DNA of 64,000 nucleotides from Maea johnstoni (Eukaryota > Annelida > Polychaeta > Spionida > Magelonidae). The stretch covers positions 24,595,375-24,659,374 of the forward strand of contig OZ012697.1 in assembly GCA_963942565.1 (NCBI GenBank), in the 5' to 3' direction. The notes beneath the pieces were generated by a model. The model was not told where the DNA came from and made no database searches. It was given only the letters and a program-made list of their open reading frames with translations. A program made the translations under genes and the position numbers. The stretch's first letter is position 1. Each line of letters begins with the position of its first letter. Below, piece after piece: positions 59,944 through 64,000 of the stretch.

Positions 59944-61328
59944 AGGCGAAAACGCCCGATATGCGAAAACGCCCTAATCGAAAACGCCCGATTTTTCTTA
60001 CTTTTCACAACAGTGTATTTCTTCTTTTCTTTCTCCTTGCTCTTCTTTTCCTTTCTCGTTCTCTTTTTCTTAGTTATTTACGTTCATAGTCGAGTTAGTA
60101 GTAGCTTAGAAGACCAACACATGGAATGGAAACCAGCCGGTCAACCTGAACATGCTAGCCTCAACCAGTGTCAATTAATAGTCGCTAATAGGTGCTCTGG
60201 GCACCCCCAGCAGGTGGTGGAGATAAGGTTTCTCTGTAATGTAATCGATGCGGGAGCCCTGATTGGTCCTTGTTCCCACGTGACCTCGTGCTGCTGCCTT
60301 ATCTGCTAGTCCTGGCATGAGGCTAGCATGTAACTATAGGGCATATAGTAATTGGTCTCTCGTTACATATCCATTCTTTTCTTAATCCAAGGTAGTAGTA
60401 TAGTTAGTGGTGTCCATTTTTTCTTTATAGGGATTAAGATCCGCCGCTGAGCCTTGGTGCAGATTTATAGCCGAGACGTAGGTGTTTGTTGCAAAAGCTG
60501 AGGACGCCAAGGCCGAAGCTTTGCAACAAACACCCACAGTGAGGCTATAAATCTGCACCAATGCTCAGTGGCTGGTCTTAATGGCTATTATATAGCGAGT
60601 TTGAGTGATAAAAAATTCAAACAACTCTGAAAATGACACAAAAATCATGTTTTTTTGTGGTTGCTGAGCCTGGATTTGGTCCCGGCTAAGCAGCCTCATT
60701 CTGGATTTGGTCCCGGCTCCCTGCTGTGAACCGGGATCACTTTAAAGCCACATATTAAACTGCTTCTCACTGTACATAGTGTGTTTTCCAAGCCTAGGTA
60801 TTTTCATAGCAGTGCGCTATAATGCAGGTTTATACTCTCACGAGAACACTCCTGAGAGTTGGATCTGGCTGCCGTGGATTCATTTCACTCGTGTGTCGGC
60901 ACATGCTACATATGTCACTTTGAAACATTGGAATAAAGTTCGAAAATGAGTTATTTCACCATTATAAATAAATATATGGCTTCACCCATCAACGACAAGC
61001 GGACACACGAGGAACAGCACATACGTAGATATGTATTTTAATTGCTGCTGGCACTGACAGTTGACAGACTGTCAATAACAACAACTGTGACAATATCCAT
61101 GAATTATATGGAGACAGTAATTATTATAACTGAAATGAAATTGACAACAACTGTCAATGACAATATCCATGAGTTATATATCCATGATGAATTTTATGGC
61201 CCCCTGTTGTACCACCGACGGAGAGAGCACGTCACTTCACAGCAAGCCGCCGCTCATGGCTCACAGCAGCACTTGAAAAATCGGCCATTTTCGATTAGGG
61301 CGTTTTCGCATATCAGGCGTTTTTGCCT
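59944..61328. mobile_element. TIR element with GAAAACGCCC ends
   Basis: Ends of about 54 bases (59,944-59,997 and 61,275-61,328) are inverted copies built on GCGAAAACGCCCTAATCG. No coding sequence is seen. It overlaps another inverted pair, 60,105-60,391 and 61,481-61,788. Confidence 0.65.
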
Positions 61329-61788
61329 GACACCTATTGAGTAAACTTTTCGTTAGATTAGAGTGTAGGCAAACTTTTGACTTTAGATAGTATTTAGCTT
61401 ACATTTTAAGAAGTTTGAGGTACTTTAAAGAAGATTGGTAGAGAATAGGTAATACCGATGTAGTAATTGAGTGATAATAGCTTGGATGAAGAAAAGAATG
61501 GATATGTAGCGCGAGACCAATTACTATATGCCCTATTACCTATAGTTACATGCTAGACTCATGCCAGGAGTATCAGATAAGGCATCAGAGCGAGGTCACG
61601 TGGGAACAAGGACCAATCAGGGCTCTCGCATCAATTACATTACAGAGAAACCTTATCTCCGCCACCAGCTGGGGGTGCCCATAGCATTAAGTTTGGCCTA
61701 TTAGCGGGTATTAGTTGACACTGGTTGAGGCTAGCATGTTCAGGTTGACCGGCTGGTTTCGAATCCACTTGTGTTTGATCGTCTAAGA
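60105..61788. repeat. Inverted repeat pair of ~300 bp, interleaved with the previous element
   Basis: Arms 60,105-60,391 and 61,481-61,788 are inverted relatives (for example CCAGCCGGTCAACCTGAAC and GTTCAGGTTGACCGGCTGG). The left arm is inside the TIR element at 59,944-61,328 and the right arm is outside it, so the two structures interlock. Confidence 0.75.
60433..60582. repeat. Hairpin with ~68-bp arms
   Basis: GGTGCAGATTTATAGCC and GGTGTTTGTTGCAAAAGC on the left are mirrored by GCTTTGCAACAAACACC and GGCTATAAATCTGCACC on the right, with a loop of about 14 bases. It is likely a foldback element. Confidence 0.8.
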
Positions 61789-62132
61789 TAATAGGTAGAA
61801 ATCTTCTAGGTGTGAATATAACTATTTGAGGAGTGCATCACAAGGTTGAGTTAATTGGGAGATGTTGCATCAAGAGATTGTTATTCAAAGTTTTTTGGCT
61901 GTGAGAGGGGGATGACTGAATGGTGTACTGAATCATGACAGGAAATGGTCACATAGAACATTTATAAGTCACTAAATACAACTTTCAACCCTCAGAAGCA
62001 CGCTAAAACTCCTATATTAAGCTGCAAGCCGATGTAGTATATACTTCCTTGTACCTAAATATCCCATTTTTATGTTGTCATTTCCATTGAAACTGCTTTT
62101 ACACTCAGTTTTCTTCAACGAGGGGAAATCTG
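61789..62132. mobile_element. Left part of an interspersed repeat related to 39,882-40,598
   Basis: Bases 61,975-62,130 are an inverted relative of 40,385-40,560 (TTTCAACCCTC, CCTATATTAAGCTGCA and ATTTCCAT blocks). The match resumes at 62,568 after the hAT-like insertion. Confidence 0.55.
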
Positions 62133-62559
62133 TAGAGCTGCACTCACGGAGGGAGATCAACTCATGAGCTCACCACCCGTTTGACTCGTGAGCTCATGAG
62201 CTCACGGACGTTCCGATTTTCCAAAAGAATAATTATTTTCCACCTCAGCTATTAAGATATGAATATTTATTGGCGAAGATTTATTAACATTGACATGTTT
62301 ATTTAATTTTTAAACGTGCTGACGAGGTACAAAGGTCAGAATAACACTTAACACCGCTTTAATGTATACATTGGAGATTGTAAAGATGACATGACCGCGA
62401 TAAACAGTTATGTATGTTTATAATGTGTGTTAGGTGCTCTGTGTTACGTTTGTGTTCCCAACATAGACAAGCTCACGATTTGAACACTTCAGCTCGAGCT
62501 CGGCGAGTTTGGACCAGGGCTCGAGCCACTCGAGTTCGTGAGTGGTGAGTGCAGCTCTA
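62133..62559. mobile_element. hAT-like MITE with perfect 8-bp target duplication
   Basis: 427 bases with ends TAGAGCTGCACTCAC and GTGAGTGCAGCTCTA, flanked by GAAATCTG on both sides (62,125-62,132 and 62,560-62,567). The related repeat at 40,39x shows the unfilled GAAATCTGTATGGCTG. The interior repeats CTCATGAGCTC and CTCGAG palindromic words. The 8-base target supports hAT. Confidence 0.9.
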
Positions 62560-62805
62560 GAAATCTGAGAGGCTGTCTCTTTTTGTGTAACAGCCCCACT
62601 GATGGCTTGATTGATTTGACCCAGATAGATAAACCACAGCCTAGAGTATTGAGGGGGGCTACTAAGAAGATAGCAAAGCCGCAGCACAGCGTGGCATCGT
62701 CGGCGCCACTCCACAAGTGCACAAGTGGGGTGGCCGCGACGGTGCTCTATGTGGACATTTCCTGTAATGGTAGCATTGGAGATGGAATGCACCCTGTGGT
62801 GGAAA

Positions 62806-63005
62806 TACTGTATAACTGGTTAATTTGGCGTGTACTTAAGTTGGCGTTTTTTTCAAAAAAGTATTTTCCCTGTATTTATTTTGGCGTCTGGAGCAGTCAG
62901 AACAACGCCATCTTTATTTAGACATATTTTTATGCGATCTTTAATTTGGCGTTGATGGGCATACGCCAAATTAATAACCACGCCAAATTAACCAGTTATA
63001 CAGTA
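62806..63005. mobile_element. 200-bp MITE with perfect 27-bp TIRs
   Basis: TACTGTATAACTGGTTAATT at the left end is exactly complementary to the right end (AATTAACCAGTTATACAGTA), extended by TGGCGTG/CACGCCA. The interior repeats TTGGCGT. Perfect ends suggest recent activity. Superfamily likely Tc1/mariner-like (TA), by inference. Confidence 0.85.
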
Positions 63006-63483
63006 ATAGGGAGACAATTGCATCAGAGTTTGTTGAAAGTTCTTTCGGGGGGGGGGGGGGGGGGGGGGGGGGGATGGCTGAATGGTGTACTGGAGGATGA
63101 TTGCATTGCACAAGTTATTTAGAGATGAATTGCAAATCAAAGATGAGATTGAGTAAATTGAGAGATGATTGCATCCAAGATTGCGGAAGGTTCTTTGGGT
63201 GGGGGACAACTGATTCACTGATATGGCTGAATGACATACTGGAGGACAATTGCAGAGGTCATTTGAAGATGGATTACATCACAAGTTTGGGTTATTTTGG
63301 AGACGATTGCATCATAGATTGCTTAACATTTTGGGGGGAGAGGAGGATGATTGCTTCACTGAGATGGCTGAATGATGTACTGGAGAATGATTGTATTGCA
63401 AAAGTTATTTTGGAGATTGTCTACATCCCAAGGTTAAGAGAATTGCATCAGAGATTGCTGAAGGTTTTTGGGAGAGGGGGATG
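63006..63483. other. Poly-G run and repeated GATGATTGCATC words
   Basis: A run of 28 G at about 63,046-63,073 is followed by loosely repeated units of about 60-130 bases containing GGATGATTGCAT and GATGGCTGAATG. No gene seen. Confidence 0.5.
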
Positions 63484-63790
63484 CATGGTCTTAGCCAGCA
63501 GGGTGTTGTGTCGCCTTTTTGGACACCGAACCCTTAAAGAACCCCTCAGTACACCCACATCTTTTTGTGTGAAATTTCTAAAAATCTCAATCTCAAGCTT
63601 ATTATTGAACTTTTTCATCTCCTTATAATTCCCATGACATTGTTTAATGATATCATGCCTTATTTTGATGAATTTATACATGTTTATGGTTGAAAAATGA
63701 CTATATTGTGATCCCCCTTAAAAATTGGACGCCCAAAAACTTTACAACTGCCAATTTTAGGCTTCCAGTTTCTAAATCCTGACAAATTAG
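63484..63790. mobile_element. hAT-like MITE (family B), third copy
   Basis: About 300 bases in the same orientation as 47,416-47,727. The left end CATGGTCTTAGCCAG is clear, the right end is degenerate (TTTCTAAATCCTGACAAA). Confidence 0.7.
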
Positions 63791-63929
63791 GAAACATGGG
63801 ATGTTAAAGGGTTTTCTGGGGGACAATTACTTTGCAGAAGTTGAGTGTTGTACAGGATGAGTGCACCACAGAGATGGGTGTTTTGGATGCTAGCATCATA
63901 TAGGTGGAGTCTTGGGGGGACGATTACAA

Positions 63930-64000
63930 CAAAATGTCGGTTCAGTTAAGTTTTATAAGATTGTCAAACCTGAACAACCTGACATTTAATTTGGGCCAGT
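63930..64000 (+). other. Distal intron of ZNF unit 3 (window edge)
   Basis: TTTTATAAGATTGTCA and ACAACCTGACATTTAATTT match 16,645-16,695, which lies 140-190 bases before the ZNF1 acceptor. The next zinc-finger exon should therefore start about 135 bases after the window. Confidence 0.65.

Overview
This is nuclear DNA from an animal, most likely a marine invertebrate. It is AT-rich and intron-bearing. It holds tandem C2H2 zinc-finger genes, two kinds of tRNA-derived SINE, a tyrosine-recombinase retrotransposon and a dense layer of terminal-inverted-repeat (TIR) DNA elements of hAT, Kolobok (TTAA) and TA-target type. I cannot fix the taxon; amphioxus, a hemichordate, an echinoderm or a lophotrochozoan would all fit. 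There are no bacterial features.

The backbone is a tandem array of one zinc-finger gene unit. Each unit has an upstream block with decayed transposase-like exons on the minus strand and runs of short palindromes, then a TATA box, a short non-coding exon 1 ending in GT(G/A)AGT, an intron, and one large coding exon after a conserved TTCTTATTTTGTAG acceptor. Unit 1 runs from promoter 9,094 to the stop at 20,276 and looks intact (16 fingers). Unit 2 runs from promoter 40,892 to the stop at 47,411 and is whole apart from one frame change in an A-run. Unit 3 has its promoter and exon 1 at about 58,040-58,235, and the window ends inside its intron, about 135 bases short of the expected acceptor. A separate broken zinc-finger fragment lies at 56,875-57,600.

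Bases 1 to about 9,900 are repeated at 22,762 to about 41,740. Copy 2 carries an extra 8.2 kb (25,512-33,684, including most of a young Ngaro/PAT-like retrotransposon), a 272-bp SINE and a 0.72-kb segment. The homology ends inside an (AT)n tract.

Region by region: 1-9,090 is duplicated upstream block 1; 9,231-16,832 is intron 1 of unit 1, with a Kolobok-like element at 10,949-12,618 carrying a THAP exon and a P2X7-C-like ORF; 16,833-20,276 is ZNF1; 20,277-22,761 is MITEs; 22,762-40,890 is upstream block 2; 41,061-43,295 is the unit 2 intron; 43,296-47,411 is ZNF2; 47,872-52,808 is a 4.9-kb insertion with 2-kb inverted arms and a decayed gene of a family marked by ALTGCD(T/S)TS; 52,812-58,030 is nested MITEs and the zinc-finger pseudogene; 58,236-64,000 is the unit 3 intron, full of foldback elements.

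Many insertions can be checked against empty sites inside the window, because paralogous copies sit side by side. This makes the locus a relative clock for transposon activity. The zinc-finger proteins are probably nuclear DNA-binding regulators. Their shared N-terminal domain (ending CxxCxxYRxxL) and short expandable repeats are the least familiar host-protein features here.
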